The notes: a model not told the origin generated them from the letters alone. A DNA stretch of 64,000 nucleotides from Deinococcus sp. LM3 (GCF_002017875.1 NZ_MUFV01000001.1:1079501-1143500); one strand, 5' to 3'; numbered from the stretch's first letter, positions 17,778 to 30,791 are shown. Program-made: numbers and translations.

Positions 17778-20456
17778 TCAGCGGGCGGGCGTGGGGGCGG
17801 CCTCGATGACGGTCAGCCCGGCGAATTTAAGCAGCAGGCGTTTCTGGCCCACGCCGGGGAAGTACACGAGAACCTCGCGGCGTTCGCCCTGATGGAAGCC
17901 CTGCATGAACACACCGTCCCCGAATTTCGCGTGGCGCAGGCGCAGCGGCTGGGTGGTGCTGACCGCGCGTTGCAGTTCGCGGCTGGGAATGCCGAGGCGG
18001 GCGCTGACTTCCGGGAGGCTCAGGCCGTGCAGATCCAGCAGTTCGCGGGCCTGGAGGGGCCAGTCGGTGGGCGGGGTGGGCTGGTCGGGCAGCGGCGCGT
18101 GCGGGACGGAGGCGCCGGGGGAGTGGTCGGGCCGCAGGTGCGCGGGGATGGGCTGGTGCAGCTCCTCGTCGGTGACGCCCAGCACGGCCTGAAGGAACGC
18201 GCGGGTGGCGTGCTTGTCGGTCGGGCGGCGTTCCCCGCTGGGCAGGGTGGGCGAGTAGCAGCGGCTCACGGCGATGCACTCGAAGCAGCCGTGCGGGTTC
18301 TGGCAGCAGGTCTTGGCGGTCAGGTCCAGTGCGCGGCGCAGCAGGTCGTCCATGTGCAGCGAGGCGCGGCGGGACACGCCCAGGCCGCCCAGCCAGTCGT
18401 CGTACAGGAAGAAGTACGTGTCGCGGCCCTCGCGGAACGCGCCGGACAGGTCGTTCTCGTCGCAGGCGACCCGCTCGGGCGTGACCTTCTGGAGCAGGTG
18501 CTTGAGGGTGTGCGCGACTGCCGTGGGGTAGTCGGTGGCGCGGGCGTCCACGCCGACTTCCAGGGCACTGGTGCGGAACGGGGGGAGTTCGGTGGGCGTG
18601 TCGTACAGGTGCTCGGAGAGCTTGTGGTCCTGCATACGGTCCTGGATGCGGCCGCCGCATTTCACGCAGCTGCGTTCGGCGGGGCCGGGTTCGCGGTCGC
18701 AGCCCACGCAGACGCGCTCGAACACCTGCCGGAGCATCTGGTAGCCGGTGTAGCGGCGGCGGATGACGACCTCGCCGTGCCGGTACGCCAGCGGACCGCG
18801 CTGCACCCACTTGCCCATCTCGCGGGGCGTGACCTCGATGGTGTACAGGCCGCGCGTGAACAGGTTGGCGGTGTCATGCCGCTCGACCAGGATGACGGTG
18901 CCGCCCTCGTGTTTCTCCCAGCGCAGCACCCGGTACCCCTGGCCGTCCAGGGTGAACACGGCGCCCTCGTGCTTCTCGGTCAGGGCGTAGTGCTGGCTGG
19001 GGCTTTCCAGCGGGTTATCCAGCGCCCGCGCGCCCAGCCGCTCCCAGTCGGCCGCCTCGACCACCACGTACTTGAGGCTGCCCTCGCCGCGCAGGTTCCA
19101 GTAGCGGGGCGCCGTGAGGGCGGCCGCGTGCGGTTCCGGCAGGCCCGCCGCGTGGAATTCCTCGTTCGCGCGCGCCTGATGCCGGGGCGACAGGTACGGG
19201 TTGTTCGCCTCCACGACCGCCTTCTCGATCGGGCCGGTCAGCAGGTCAAGGAAATTCCCGGCGTTGCTGTAAAAAGCGTCGGCGGGCTGCGGGACGCCCT
19301 GCTCGTTCAGGGACGGCAGGTACAGCACCAGTCCCGGCGCGATCCGCCCGGCGCGGCCCGCCATCTGCCGGAACGCCATGCGCGAGCCCGGATACCCGTC
19401 GATGATCACGACCTCCAGGTCCCCGATGTCCACCCCGGCTTCCAGGGCGTTCGTGGCGAACATCACGCCGCTGCGCGTGCGGCGGAACTCGGACAGGCGG
19501 CCCTCGCGGTCGCTGGTGCCCGCCATGTACAGGTGCGCGCGCCCCGCGTACCCCGGCTGCGCCCGGTACGTGGAGTACAGCCGCGCCGCCCGCGACCGCC
19601 CCCGGAAGAACGCCAGCACCTTCAGGTCGTAACGGGCGCTGGCGTCCATCACGGCGTTCCAGAAACGGCGGGGCTGCCCTCTGTGGTCCGCGAGGTAGTA
19701 GCGTTTCCCGTGACGCTGCGCGCCGGACTCGCTGACCTCGGTGGCGTCCACGCCCGTCAGTTCCCGCGCGAACTCCGCCGGGTTCCCGATGGTCGCCGTA
19801 CTCAGCACCACCTGCGGGTTGGCGCCCAGCGCCCGCGCCAGCCCCAGCAGGCGCCGCAGCATCCCCGCCACCTCGCTCCCGAAGCCGCCCCGGTACGTGT
19901 GCGCCTCATCCAGCACCAGAAACGACAGGTTGCGCAGGAAGTCCCGCACGCCCGGCTGCACCAGCGACCAGTGCAGCTTGTCCGGCGTGGCCGTCACCAT
20001 CCGCACGCCCGGCCGGAACACGGCCGACCCCTGCGCCGACCCCTGAAACGCCGCCACCTCCCACCCAAAGCCGCCCCGCTCGCGGAACTCCAGCAGCTTG
20101 TCCCGCTGATCCTGCCCCAGCGCCACCAGCGGATACACGAACAGCGCCGTCGCCGCCGGGTCCCGCTCCAGGCGGTCGAACACCCCCGGAAAGAACGCCC
20201 CGGTCTTCCCGCTCGCCGTGGGTGTCGTGATGATCACGTTCTCGCCCGCGCGCATCAGCTCGAACGTGCGCGCCTGATGCGCGAACACCGCCGGAAACCC
20301 GAAGCCGCGCGCCACCGCGTCACTCCAGCCCAGCTCCGGCACGCCCACCGTCCGCGCCGGAGCGGGTTCCTCCTCGTGCAGGCGCGTCGCCCCGCCGCCC
20401 AGCGTGTCCCGCAGGAACCCCTCCAGGCGGGCGTAGGGAGAACGGGCAGGCAACAC
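17778..20456 (-). CDS. DEAD/DEAH-box helicase with DUF1998 domain (MrfA/Hrq1-like)
   Basis: A superfamily 2 helicase of about 892 residues. The Walker A TTPTASGKT is at 78-85, DEAH at 183-186, motif III STATIGNPAEF, then the second RecA domain with NALEAGVDIGDLEVVIIDGYP and RQMAGRAGR. A CxxC pair (CVGCDREPGP...CVKCGG) is followed by a C-terminal DUF1998 region with the four-Cys cluster CCQNPHGCFECIAVSRC. This matches MrfA of Bacillus, an excision factor for mitomycin adducts, and the Hrq1 group, so a DNA-repair role is likely. It is longer than MrfA (~750) owing to a C-terminal extension. The start is GTG at 20456, six bases after TAGACT; GTG at 20462 is possible. Confidence 0.9.
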   Translation of the reverse strand: MLPARSPYARLEGFLRDTLGGGATRLHEEEPAPARTVGVPELGWSDAVARGFGFPAVFAHQARTFELMRAGENVIITTPTASGKTGAFFPGVFDRLERDPAATALFVYPLVALGQDQRDKLLEFRERGGFGWEVAAFQGSAQGSAVFRPGVRMVTATPDKLHWSLVQPGVRDFLRNLSFLVLDEAHTYRGGFGSEVAGMLRRLLGLARALGANPQVVLSTATIGNPAEFARELTGVDATEVSESGAQRHGKRYYLADHRGQPRRFWNAVMDASARYDLKVLAFFRGRSRAARLYSTYRAQPGYAGRAHLYMAGTSDREGRLSEFRRTRSGVMFATNALEAGVDIGDLEVVIIDGYPGSRMAFRQMAGRAGRIAPGLVLYLPSLNEQGVPQPADAFYSNAGNFLDLLTGPIEKAVVEANNPYLSPRHQARANEEFHAAGLPEPHAAALTAPRYWNLRGEGSLKYVVVEAADWERLGARALDNPLESPSQHYALTEKHEGAVFTLDGQGYRVLRWEKHEGGTVILVERHDTANLFTRGLYTIEVTPREMGKWVQRGPLAYRHGEVVIRRRYTGYQMLRQVFERVCVGCDREPGPAERSCVKCGGRIQDRMQDHKLSEHLYDTPTELPPFRTSALEVGVDARATDYPTAVAHTLKHLLQKVTPERVACDENDLSGAFREGRDTYFFLYDDWLGGLGVSRRASLHMDDLLRRALDLTAKTCCQNPHGCFECIAVSRCYSPTLPSGERRPTDKHATRAFLQAVLGVTDEELHQPIPAHLRPDHSPGASVPHAPLPDQPTPPTDWPLQARELLDLHGLSLPEVSARLGIPSRELQRAVSTTQPLRLRHAKFGDGVFMQGFHQGERREVLVYFPGVGQKRLLLKFAGLTVIEAAPTPAR

Positions 20457-20585
20457 CCGCACAGTCTAGGCGCGGCGCGCGCAGGTGCAGGGGAGTTGCG
20501 TCACGGTCAGGCCGGGTGCGGGGTATGAGGAAACGTGTCCGGGAGCGACCTGGCATGATGGGCGCAGCATGACCGGACGCCGCGC

Positions 20586-21167
20586 GTGACCACCGACCTC
20601 TCGTACTACGTGTACGCACTGAAGGACCCGCGCACGTCGCCCGCCGCGCCGTTCTACATCGGCAAGGGCATCGGTACCCGCGCTCACGATCACCTGCGGC
20701 GACCCGACAGCACGCCCAAGGGCCAGCGCATCCGCGAGATTCTGGCGGGCGGCGCCGAGATACTGGTCGTGCGGCTGGTCGAGGGCCTGACCGAGGCGCA
20801 GGCGCTGAAGATCGAGGCGGAACTGATCGCTGCCTTTGGCACGCAGGCCAGCGGGGGCCTGCTGACGAACACCGTGCTGCCCAGCGGTCTGGGAGGCAAG
20901 GCGCGTGCCGGGAAGGTCGTGCCGGCGGGCGTGCCGGAGAAAGCGCAGGTGGGCCTGCAACTGCTCAAGGACGCCGTGCTGGAATTCGCGCAGGCCAACC
21001 CCGGCGGCGTGACCAACTCGGACACGGCCAGCCTGCTGGGGCTGCGCAGCGACTACGGCGGCGGCGCCAAGGATTACCTGTCGTACTCGGTGCTGGGCCT
21101 GCTGATGCGTGAGGGAAAGATCGAGCGCCGCAAGCCCGGCCATCAGCACGTCGCGCGCGTTCGCTGA
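20586..21167 (+). CDS. GIY-YIG nuclease domain protein
   Basis: A 193-residue protein with an N-terminal GIY-YIG nuclease fold of the LEM-3/COG3680 type (YYVYALKDP, then PFYIGKGIGTRAHDH, and Glu in KIEAELIAAFGT). The C-terminal ~70 residues (VTNSDTASLLGL ... SYSVLGLLMREGKIERR) look like a winged helix that could bind DNA. It starts with GTG. It is divergent from the MrfA-like helicase with only ~125 bp between, so the two may be linked in DNA repair, though nothing shows a shared regulator. Confidence 0.82.
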   Translation: MTTDLSYYVYALKDPRTSPAAPFYIGKGIGTRAHDHLRRPDSTPKGQRIREILAGGAEILVVRLVEGLTEAQALKIEAELIAAFGTQASGGLLTNTVLPSGLGGKARAGKVVPAGVPEKAQVGLQLLKDAVLEFAQANPGGVTNSDTASLLGLRSDYGGGAKDYLSYSVLGLLMREGKIERRKPGHQHVARVR

Positions 21168-21215
21168 GCTGCGGCCCGCCTCTCCCTCACGGCCCGCAAC
21201 CTCCCCCCGGCCCCC

Positions 21216-22262
21216 TTAGCCGCGCATGACGAAGTGTTCGATGATGGCGTGGTGGTCCTCGAAGAACAGTTCGGGGCGGGCGAGGACGTCGCTGATGGGC
21301 ATCCAGAGGGCTTCGCTGGCGTCGCTGCCGCCGCTGAGGCGGGGCAGTTGCCCGATGCCGAGGTCGAAGTGGTAGGCGTGCGTGACGGTGCGGCCGCGCA
21401 GGCTGCGGTCGGGGTAGTCGAAGACGGCCTGGGCGCGCAGGGCGGCGGCGAGGTCGATGCTGGGGCTCAGGCCGGTTTCCTCGTGGGTTTCGCGGATGGC
21501 GCAGGCGAGGAGGGTTTCGTGCGGTTCGAGGAACCCGCCGGGCATGGCGAGGCGGCCGCGTCCGGGGCGGCCGGCGCGGCGGACGAGGAGGACGTGGCCG
21601 CTGCGGGTGATGACGGCGTCGGTGGTGACGAAGATGGGCGCGAAGGGGGCGTCTTTCCAGGCGGCGCGGTAGGCGAGGAGGTGGTCGTACTCGGCTTTCA
21701 GTTCGGTGTAGTCGGGGGTGCGGCTGAAGGTGTCGAGGAAGGCGTGGACGGCGGGTGGGACCATGGGTTGCACGTCGTTCAGGCGGCCTTCGAAGTAGGC
21801 GCGGCGCACATCCGTGGCGCTGAGGGGGCTGACGACGTGGGTGGGGATGAATTCCCAGGCGGGGAAGGAGCGCAGGTAGTAGCTGCTTTCGTCCTTGATG
21901 TGGCCGATGAGGGCGATGTCGGTGCTGCCGCGCGTGTGGGCGTGGACGCCGGCCTGGACTTCGCTGAGCCAGAGGGTTTCGTTGTAGTAGTAGTCGCGCA
22001 CATGGACGAACAGCAGGCGGGTGCGGGGGACGCCGGCCTGCTGGAGCATGGCGGTGATGAGTTCCTGGCGTTCGTCGGCGGTGAAGGGGTTCTTGGTGTT
22101 GCGCGCGGCGCGGGCGCTGCCGATGACGACGATGAGTTTCTGGACGCTGCGCAGGGCTTCGAGCATGACCTGCAGGTGGGCGGCGTGGGGGGGTTCGAAG
22201 CGGCCGATGTACACGCCGAAGGTGCGTTTGCGGCGGGGTGGGGTGGGGGTGGGAACGGCCAT
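21216..22262 (-). CDS. Bifunctional NMN adenylyltransferase/Nudix hydrolase
   Basis: A 348-residue fusion. Residues ~15-180 are a NadM-type nucleotidyltransferase ([14 protein letters not shown], the HxGH-like ATP site, and [12 protein letters not shown]), which makes NAD+ from NMN and ATP. Residues ~205-345 are a Nudix hydrolase (box [20 protein letters not shown] then ETGL), in homologues such as Synechocystis slr0787 an ADP-ribose pyrophosphatase. The pair can recycle ADP-ribose and remake NAD+. ATG at 22262 is favoured because GAGG lies just upstream; GTG at 22271 is also in frame. Confidence 0.93.
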   Translation of the reverse strand: MAVPTPTPPRRKRTFGVYIGRFEPPHAAHLQVMLEALRSVQKLIVVIGSARAARNTKNPFTADERQELITAMLQQAGVPRTRLLFVHVRDYYYNETLWLSEVQAGVHAHTRGSTDIALIGHIKDESSYYLRSFPAWEFIPTHVVSPLSATDVRRAYFEGRLNDVQPMVPPAVHAFLDTFSRTPDYTELKAEYDHLLAYRAAWKDAPFAPIFVTTDAVITRSGHVLLVRRAGRPGRGRLAMPGGFLEPHETLLACAIRETHEETGLSPSIDLAAALRAQAVFDYPDRSLRGRTVTHAYHFDLGIGQLPRLSGGSDASEALWMPISDVLARPELFFEDHHAIIEHFVMRG

Positions 22263-22434
22263 GATCCTCACGATGTCACCAGCGGTCTATGAATTTGATG
22301 AGGACTCGGTGGGGAGGCGCAGTGATGGGGAGGCGCAGTGGCGGCGCGGGCCGGGGCAATCCCCGTAAGTCTGAACCGGGTTCAGGTGAGTCAGGTCGGT
22401 GTGCGCGGCTTGCGGCGGCGGCGTACTGTGAAGC

Positions 22435-22932
22435 ATGAAGAAAAATCTGGTGTCCGCTGCGCTGCTCGTCCTCACCCTGTCTGCTCCTGCCCTGGCGGGC
22501 GGCGCGGCCGCTCCGATGACCGGGGCGAGCGCGCAGGTGGTCGCCTCGACGCCCGCCGCGCTGATGGCCGCCCTGAAGGAAGCCGGGTACCGCGTCACCA
22601 TGGACCCCGCCACCCCCGACAGCGACCCCAGCATGACCGTCATGGCCGGCGACTACGAGGTCAGCGTGTGGCTCAGCAACTGCAAGGCGGGCAGCTGTGG
22701 CCGCGTGACGGCCAGCACCTCCTGGGATTACAGCGACAGCGAGGAAGAACTGGATACCGCGCTGGTCAACGACTGGAACAGCAACTACTACACGCAGGCC
22801 TACGCCTACGAGGGCGCGTACTACCTGGATTCCAGCATGCCGATCGGCGGCGGGTACACCCGCGCCACCCTGAAAGCCTGGATGACCGATTACCTGGGTG
22901 ACGTGAAGGACTTCGAACTCGAACTGCCCTGA
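22435..22932 (+). CDS. Secreted YbjN-domain protein
   Basis: A 165-residue exported protein with signal peptide MKKNLVSAALLVLTLSAPALA. The rest is a YbjN-type domain: LMAALKEAGYRVTMD, a Cys pair (SNCKAGSCGRVTAS), DWNSNYYTQAYAYEG and GGGYTRATLKAWMTDYL. The fold is that of secretion chaperones, but the role of exported versions is unknown. TACTGT lies five bases before the ATG, so it is likely leaderless. A large hairpin (22944-22990) follows. Confidence 0.85.
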   Translation: MKKNLVSAALLVLTLSAPALAGGAAAPMTGASAQVVASTPAALMAALKEAGYRVTMDPATPDSDPSMTVMAGDYEVSVWLSNCKAGSCGRVTASTSWDYSDSEEELDTALVNDWNSNYYTQAYAYEGAYYLDSSMPIGGGYTRATLKAWMTDYLGDVKDFELELP

Positions 22933-22943
22933 TCCGACCCGGA

Positions 22944-22990
22944 CAGCAGAGGGGGCGGCGCGTGTGGTCACGGCGCCGCCTCCTCTGCTG
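22944..22990 (+). terminator. Long hairpin after the YbjN gene
   Basis: Arms CAGCAGAGG...GGCGGCGC and GCGCCGCC...CCTCTGCTG form an 18-20 bp stem. It has no T run, so it may act as a weak terminator or a stabilising 3' end. Confidence 0.5.
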
Positions 22991-23090
22991 TGGCCGCGCC
23001 CTGCATGAAGAAACACCGGATGTCAGCTCAAGACCTCCAGGGGCCGTTCAGGTCCGTCCGGGCGGGGGGACGGGTCAGACTGCGGGTCTG

Positions 23091-23996
23091 ATGGCAGACC
23101 TGAAGAACGTGAACAGCCGCGTCAGTCGCGGCGCCCAGCAGGTGAAGGCCGGGTTGAGGGACACCCGTGACGCGGCCGGACACGCCGCGCAGCACGCCGC
23201 TCCGGGCCTGGAGACCCTGGCGCGCGTCGGGTACGCCAGCAAGGGCATCGTGTACTTCACGGTGGGATTCCTGGCGCTGGGGGTCGCGCTCGGACGGGGC
23301 GGCCGGACCACCGACACGCGCGGCGCGCTGTCGCAGTTGCAGGACCTGCCGGGCGGGTCGGCGCTGCTGTTCGTGCTGGCGGTCGGGCTGGTCGGGTACG
23401 CGCTGTGGCAGCTGATCCGCGCCGCGCTGGATCCCGAACGGCAGGGCACGGCCGCCAAGGGGCTGGTCAAGCGGGCCGGGTACCTGCTGAGCGCGGGCGT
23501 GAATCTGACGCTGGCGGTGTTCACGGCGGGACTGGCCGCTTCGGGCCGCGCGCCGCAGGGGAACGGCAGCGAGACGCAGGCGGCCGGGACGGTCCTGAAC
23601 CTGCCGGGCGGGCAGCTGCTGCTGGGGCTGGTGGGCGTGGGCCTGCTGGGACTGGCGGGCAGTCAGCTGTACACGGCGTACGGCGCGAAGTTCATGAAGC
23701 GGATGCGCTTCACGGACGTGCAGGGCCGCGTGCGCGACCTGCTGATCCGGACCGGGCAGGTGGGCATCGCGTCGCGCGGGGTGCTGATGCTGATCATCGG
23801 GGTGTTCGCCCTGCTGGCCGCCTGGAGCGGGCAGGCCAGCCGGACGGTGGGTATCTCCGAGGCGCTGACGTGGCTGCGCTCGCAGCCATCCGGGAATCTG
23901 CTGCTGGGCGTGGTGGCGGCCGGGACCCTGTGTTACGGGGTGTGGTGCGCCGTGCAGGCCCGTTACCGCCGCATCCGCATTCAGGACGCCGCGTGA
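23091..23996 (+). CDS. DUF1206 membrane protein
   Basis: A 301-residue integral membrane protein with three DUF1206 units, each of two helices, giving six predicted membrane segments (for example GYASKGIVYFTVGFLALGVA and QVGIASRGVLMLIIGVFALL). The first ~45 residues are soluble and helical. The three units share the pattern RxGYxxKGxxY...G / QLPGG-type loops (DLPGGSALL, NLPGGQLLLG, QPSGNLLLG). Function unknown. ATG at 23091 fits the start of the conserved region. Confidence 0.85.
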   Translation: MADLKNVNSRVSRGAQQVKAGLRDTRDAAGHAAQHAAPGLETLARVGYASKGIVYFTVGFLALGVALGRGGRTTDTRGALSQLQDLPGGSALLFVLAVGLVGYALWQLIRAALDPERQGTAAKGLVKRAGYLLSAGVNLTLAVFTAGLAASGRAPQGNGSETQAAGTVLNLPGGQLLLGLVGVGLLGLAGSQLYTAYGAKFMKRMRFTDVQGRVRDLLIRTGQVGIASRGVLMLIIGVFALLAAWSGQASRTVGISEALTWLRSQPSGNLLLGVVAAGTLCYGVWCAVQARYRRIRIQDAA

Positions 23997-24037
23997 GGGC
24001 GGGAAGCGACGCGTGAAAGCGTGAAAGAATGCCGGGC

Positions 24038-24505
24038 ATGACCGTACCCGATTCCTCTGCATCCGGGCAGTCCGGTGAACGGCGACCCGACAACCGACAG
24101 CCCGACGACCGGCGGCCCGATGAGCGGCGGCAGGTGGCCCTGATCGCGCACGACAAGAAAAAGCTGGAACTGGCCCTGTTCGCCCTGAGTCACCGCGACA
24201 CCCTGGCGAACTTTCATCTGGTGGCGACCGGCACGACCGGCGGCATCCTGGCCAAGCAGACGGGCCTTCAGGTCGAGCGGGTGCTGTCCGGGCCGCTGGG
24301 CGGCGACCAGCAGATCGGGGCGCGACTGGCCGAGGAACGCGTGCTGGCGGTGTTCTTCTTCCGCGACCCGCTGACGGCGCAGCCGCACGAACCGGACGTG
24401 TCGGCCCTGGTGCGCCTGTGCGACGTGCACGACATCCCGCTGGCGACCAACCCGGCGAGCGCCGAGGCGCTGATGCTGTGGCTGCGCGAGCAGATCCAGG
24501 GCTGA
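24038..24505 (+). CDS. mgsA: Methylglyoxal synthase
   Basis: A 155-residue enzyme converting dihydroxyacetone phosphate to methylglyoxal and phosphate, a glycolytic overflow route. Conserved elements are [18 protein letters not shown], the phosphate loop, [17 protein letters not shown] (with catalytic Asp) and [17 protein letters not shown] ~25-residue N-terminal tail rich in Arg/Pro/Asp comes from a short degenerate repeat and is not part of the family. ATG at 24029 is an alternative start. Confidence 0.94.
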   Translation: MTVPDSSASGQSGERRPDNRQPDDRRPDERRQVALIAHDKKKLELALFALSHRDTLANFHLVATGTTGGILAKQTGLQVERVLSGPLGGDQQIGARLAEERVLAVFFFRDPLTAQPHEPDVSALVRLCDVHDIPLATNPASAEALMLWLREQIQG

Positions 24506-24797
24506 CCGGCGTCGGCCCGGATCGGCCGGGCGGTCTGTAAAGGCCGTCCCGCGGCGCCCACCACGCGGCGGCCGGGCCAGGGTGTCAAGTCAGGGTGCGG
24601 GGCAGGGCCTCCACCCGACCTTCATACAGTGGGGACCCCCGGTGGCGGTTCCCGGTGGGCGCTGGTCAGCGGCGCCCGGCTGGAGTTTCATGGTGGGGCA
24701 TGTGCGGGTCGGCCTTCCTGACGCTCGCCTGCCGGTCCGGACCGGCGGGGCGTGTCCTTGCGGCTGGGCGCCTCCGTTCGTCCGGGCGGGGGCAGGC

Positions 24798-26507
<1,710 letters not shown>

Positions 26508-26577
26508 ATGAGAAGACTGAACGGTCGGCCCGGTTGGGTGTGTGGAATTCCGAGCGGGCGAATCTGACCCGGTGGCT

Positions 26578-26583
26578 TATATT
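26578..26583 (+). promoter_or_regulatory. Leaderless-type -10 hexamer of the PP2C gene
   Basis: TATATT, six bases before the ATG at 26590, in a locally AT-rich stretch with no ribosome-binding site. Confidence 0.6.
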
Positions 26584-26589
26584 GAACTC

Positions 26590-27654
26590 ATGCGCGCCAA
26601 TGCGACGCCCTCTCTCACTGCCGGTCTGCTGACGGACGTGGGTCGTCAGCGTCAGGGCGGTGTGAACCAGGACGCGGCGCTGGCGCTGGACCTCCCGACC
26701 GGCGGGCTGTACGCGGTCGCGGACGGCATGGGCGGCCACGCGGCCGGGGAACTCGCGGCGAACCTCGCGCTTGACGCCCTGAGCCAGCAGTACCTCGACG
26801 GGCGCGGCACCCCCCCGGCGCGACTGGCCGAGGCGGTGCAGTGTGCGAACGTGGCCGTGCTGCGCCACGCGGTCGGCGAGTACGTCGGAATGGGCACCAC
26901 GCTGCTGGCCGCGCTGATCGACCGGGGCGCGGCGCTGATCGCGCACGTCGGGGATTCGCGGGCGTACCTGCTGCGCGGCGGCGAACTGCACCGCCTGACC
27001 GAGGATCACTCCTGGGTGGCCGAGCAGGTCCGGCTGGGGCACATGACCGAGGCCGAGGCGCGCGACCATCAGTGGCGCAGCGTGGTCAGCAACGCGCTGG
27101 GCGGCGAGGAACGTGTGCGGCTGGAGCTGTTCGGGCTGCCGCTGCGCGCCGGGGACCGCCTGCTGCTGTGCAGTGACGGTCTGAGCAGCGTGGTGACCGA
27201 TCAGGAGCTGCTGCTGCTGCTGTCGCGGCCCATGGAGCCCGAGGCGACGGCCCGCATCCTGGTGAACGCCGCGAACGACGGGGGCGGCCCCGACAACATC
27301 ACGGCGCTGATCATCGACGTGCACCGCGACAGTCCCGCGCCCCGCTACCCCCTGCCCGTCCGGCGCGAGGACGGCCCCACCTACGTGGACGTGCTGCTCA
27401 GCACACAGCGGGGCAGCAGCCTGCTCACGTACCTGCTGCTGATGGTCGCGTACTTCACGCTGCTGGGCATCATGCTGGTCCCGGAACGCCGGATGCTGAT
27501 CGGGCTGCTGGGCACCGCCACCCTGCTCGGCCTGCTGGTGTGGCAGCGCACCCAGGTCACGCGGCGCACCCTGAACGTCCTGAAAAGTCCCAGCGCCGCC
27601 CTGGACCCCGCGCCGCCCGCCCCGGACAGCCCCCTCAGCAGCTCGCGGCACTGA
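26590..27654 (+). CDS. PP2C-family serine/threonine phosphatase, membrane-anchored
   Basis: A 354-residue protein. Residues 1-245 are a PP2C catalytic domain with the metal-binding Asp motifs: [55 protein letters not shown] and [14 protein letters not shown]. Two closely spaced membrane helices follow (around residues 275-320), with a short Pro-rich cytosolic tail. It would reverse Ser/Thr kinase signalling at the inner membrane, as PrpC/PstP does; no kinase gene is adjacent. Confidence 0.92.
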   Translation: MRANATPSLTAGLLTDVGRQRQGGVNQDAALALDLPTGGLYAVADGMGGHAAGELAANLALDALSQQYLDGRGTPPARLAEAVQCANVAVLRHAVGEYVGMGTTLLAALIDRGAALIAHVGDSRAYLLRGGELHRLTEDHSWVAEQVRLGHMTEAEARDHQWRSVVSNALGGEERVRLELFGLPLRAGDRLLLCSDGLSSVVTDQELLLLLSRPMEPEATARILVNAANDGGGPDNITALIIDVHRDSPAPRYPLPVRREDGPTYVDVLLSTQRGSSLLTYLLLMVAYFTLLGIMLVPERRMLIGLLGTATLLGLLVWQRTQVTRRTLNVLKSPSAALDPAPPAPDSPLSSSRH

Positions 27655-27678
27655 ACGCGGCCCGGTATGCTCGGAGGC

Positions 27679-28056
27679 ATGAAAGACATCATCCAGACGC
27701 CGGACGCTCCCGCCGCCATCGGCCCGTACAGCCAGGCCGTCTCCTTCGGAAACCTGGTCATCACCAGCGGGCAGATTCCCCTGACGCCCGCCGGGGAACT
27801 CGTGAGTGGCGGCGTGACCGAGCAGACCGAGCAGGTCATCGCGAACCTCAGGGCCGTGCTGGAGGCCGCCGGCACCGACCTCGACCGCGTGGTCAAGACG
27901 ACGGTGTTCCTGGCCGACATGAACGAATTCGCCGCCATGAACGCCGTGTACGAATCGCACTTCCGCGCGCCCTACCCGGCGCGCAGCACCGTGCAGGTGG
28001 CCCGCCTGCCGCGCGACGTGCGCGTGGAGATCGAGGTGATCGCCGAGCGGCACTGA
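27679..28056 (+). CDS. ridA: RidA-family enamine/imine deaminase
   Basis: A 125-residue RidA/YjgF protein, forming trimers that hydrolyse reactive 2-aminoacrylate-type enamines released by PLP enzymes. Recognised by AAIGPYSQAV, ITSGQIPLTP, the DLDRVVKTTVFL helix and the active-site Arg in YPARSTVQVARLP. The start is ATG at 27679. Unusually both a GGAGG (673-677 of this kilobase) and a TATGCT seven bases upstream are present, so it could be leaderless. Confidence 0.93.
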   Translation: MKDIIQTPDAPAAIGPYSQAVSFGNLVITSGQIPLTPAGELVSGGVTEQTEQVIANLRAVLEAAGTDLDRVVKTTVFLADMNEFAAMNAVYESHFRAPYPARSTVQVARLPRDVRVEIEVIAERH

Positions 28057-28155
28057 CCGTACCGGCCCGCCGCGCGCCCCGCCGGAACGCTCTCCCGGCG
28101 GGGTTTGTGCACCGGGTCTCGACGCTGCGGGGCGCGGCGTGACATTCTGCGCGTA

Positions 28156-29016
<861 letters not shown>

Positions 29017-29045
29017 GTCGGCGGCCGCGCGGCCCGCGGCTCGCG

Positions 29046-29051
29046 TACACT
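29046..29051 (+). promoter_or_regulatory. Leaderless-type -10 hexamer of the M3 peptidase
   Basis: TACACT, seven bases before the ATG at 29059. Confidence 0.5.
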
Positions 29052-29058
29052 CGCGGGA

Positions 29059-30783
29059 ATGACCACCACCGACAGTCCATCCGCCCTGAGTGCCGTCGAG
29101 GCCAAGCTATTCGTCCCGGCCGACGATTCCCAGTGGGAAGCGTTCGCCGGACGGTACCGGGCGCTGCTGGACGCCCCGCTGGACGCCGCCGGGGTGCCCG
29201 ACTGGCTGACCGGGTGGAACGCGGTCGGCAGCGCGGTCACGGACGTCGCCGCGCGGCTGTCCACGCACGCCGACCTGCACACGGACCGCCCGGACATCCA
29301 GGAACGCTACCAGACGTTCGTGGCGCAGGTGCTGCCGCAGGTCGAGCGGGCCGAGCAGGCCCTGAAGGAGAAACTGCTGGCCGTGCCGGACTTCGTGCCC
29401 GCCCCGGACTTCGCGCTGAACTTCCGGCGGATGCGTGACGGCGCGGCGCTGTACCGCGAGGCGAACGTGACCCTGGGCGTCACGCACGAGGCGCAGAAGA
29501 ACCGCTACTCGGTCGCGACCGGCAACCAGACGGTCACCCTGAACGGCGAGACGCTGACCATCCCGCAGGCCAAGCAGCGCCTGGACAGCCCGGACCGCGC
29601 GGCGCGCGAGGCGGCGTGGCGCGCCCTGAGCGACAGCAACCTGGGCGTGGCCGACGAACTGGACGGCGTGATGCTGGACCTGATCGGCACGCGCTGGCAG
29701 CTGGCCCGTAACGCCGACCTGCCCACCTTCCGTGACTACCAGTGGCGGGCGCTGGACCGCGTGGACTACACGCCCGCCGACTGCGCCGCCTTCCACGAGG
29801 CGGTGCGGGACGAGGTCGTGCCGCTGGCCGCGAGGATCGTGCGCGGCATTGCCGACGGGCTGGGCCTGGAGAGCGTGCGCCCCTGGGATTACAACCGCAA
29901 CAACCTCCTCGACCCGCAGGGCCGCGAGTCCCTGAAACCCTTCCGCACCGGGCAGGAACTGGAGACGCTGGCCGAGGCGGCCTTCGAGAGCCTGGACGCC
30001 GACCTCGCCGCGCGCTTCCGGCAGATGCGCGGCGGCCTGCTGGACCTGGAATCCCGGCCCGGCAAGATGACGCACGCGTACTGCCAGTACTTCCCGACCC
30101 GCAACGAACCGTTCGTGCTGATGAACGTGGTCGGCACCGCCGAGGACGTGCGCGTGCTGTTCCACGAGGTCGGGCACGCCTTCCACGGTTTCTACAGCGG
30201 CGACGCGCAACCTCTCGTGTGGAACCGCTGGAGTCCCATCGAGTTCGTGGAGATTCCCAGCATGGCCATGGAATTCCTGACCCTGGACCACCTGGGGCAC
30301 GTGTTCACGCCGGAAGAACTGGGCCGCTACCGCGAGAAGCAGCTGCAGGGTGTCGTGGCGTTCCTGCCGTGGGCGGCGCAGATGGACGCCTTCCAGCACT
30401 GGCTGTACGCCGAGGCGCCCGAGAACGTGACCATCGCCGACCTGGACGCCCGGTGGCTGGAACTGGACCGGACCTTCCACCCGTTCGTGAACTGGGAAGG
30501 GCTGGACGAGCGCGTGCGCGCCAAGGGCTGGCAGTACTACCACGTGTTCCAGGTGCCTTTCTACTACATCGAGTACGCCATGTGTTACCTCGCGGCGGTC
30601 GGCGTGTGGCGCGGCGCGCAGGCAGACCCGGCCGGAGCGCTCGCCCGCTACAGGGCCAGCCTGCGCCTGGGCAGCACCGTCAGCGTGCCGGACCTGTACC
30701 GCGCGGCCGGGGTGGAGTTCCGCTTCGACCGCGAACACATCCGGGGCCTGATGGCCTTCATCAAAACGCAACTGCCCGGCTGA
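29059..30783 (+). CDS. M3 family oligoendopeptidase (PepF-type)
   Basis: A 574-residue cytosolic zinc peptidase that degrades oligopeptides. The HExxH site is HEVGH at residues 369-373 ([15 protein letters not shown]), with the third ligand Glu in [18 protein letters not shown] sequence ([11 protein letters not shown]). Tyr/His residues of the substrate loop appear in [17 protein letters not shown]. Length fits PepF (~570-600). It stands alone and ends at a strong hairpin. Confidence 0.94.
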   Translation: MTTTDSPSALSAVEAKLFVPADDSQWEAFAGRYRALLDAPLDAAGVPDWLTGWNAVGSAVTDVAARLSTHADLHTDRPDIQERYQTFVAQVLPQVERAEQALKEKLLAVPDFVPAPDFALNFRRMRDGAALYREANVTLGVTHEAQKNRYSVATGNQTVTLNGETLTIPQAKQRLDSPDRAAREAAWRALSDSNLGVADELDGVMLDLIGTRWQLARNADLPTFRDYQWRALDRVDYTPADCAAFHEAVRDEVVPLAARIVRGIADGLGLESVRPWDYNRNNLLDPQGRESLKPFRTGQELETLAEAAFESLDADLAARFRQMRGGLLDLESRPGKMTHAYCQYFPTRNEPFVLMNVVGTAEDVRVLFHEVGHAFHGFYSGDAQPLVWNRWSPIEFVEIPSMAMEFLTLDHLGHVFTPEELGRYREKQLQGVVAFLPWAAQMDAFQHWLYAEAPENVTIADLDARWLELDRTFHPFVNWEGLDERVRAKGWQYYHVFQVPFYYIEYAMCYLAAVGVWRGAQADPAGALARYRASLRLGSTVSVPDLYRAAGVEFRFDREHIRGLMAFIKTQLPG

Positions 30784-30791
30784 AGCGGCAG

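Noticed and set aside
17766..20528. A 920-codon open frame antisense to the DUF1998 helicase
   Set aside because: Long antisense frames are a by-product of high GC. The translation is Arg/Gln/His-rich without motifs, while the opposite strand carries every helicase motif.
24062..24130. Short repeat in the mgsA N terminus as a regulatory repeat
   Set aside because: Degenerate and coding; likely a neutral extension of the protein tail.
24582..24797. N-terminal extension of the HD-GYP protein
   Set aside because: The frame is open but the sequence is Trp/Gly/Pro-rich without conserved pattern; the TPR region starts after GTG 24798.
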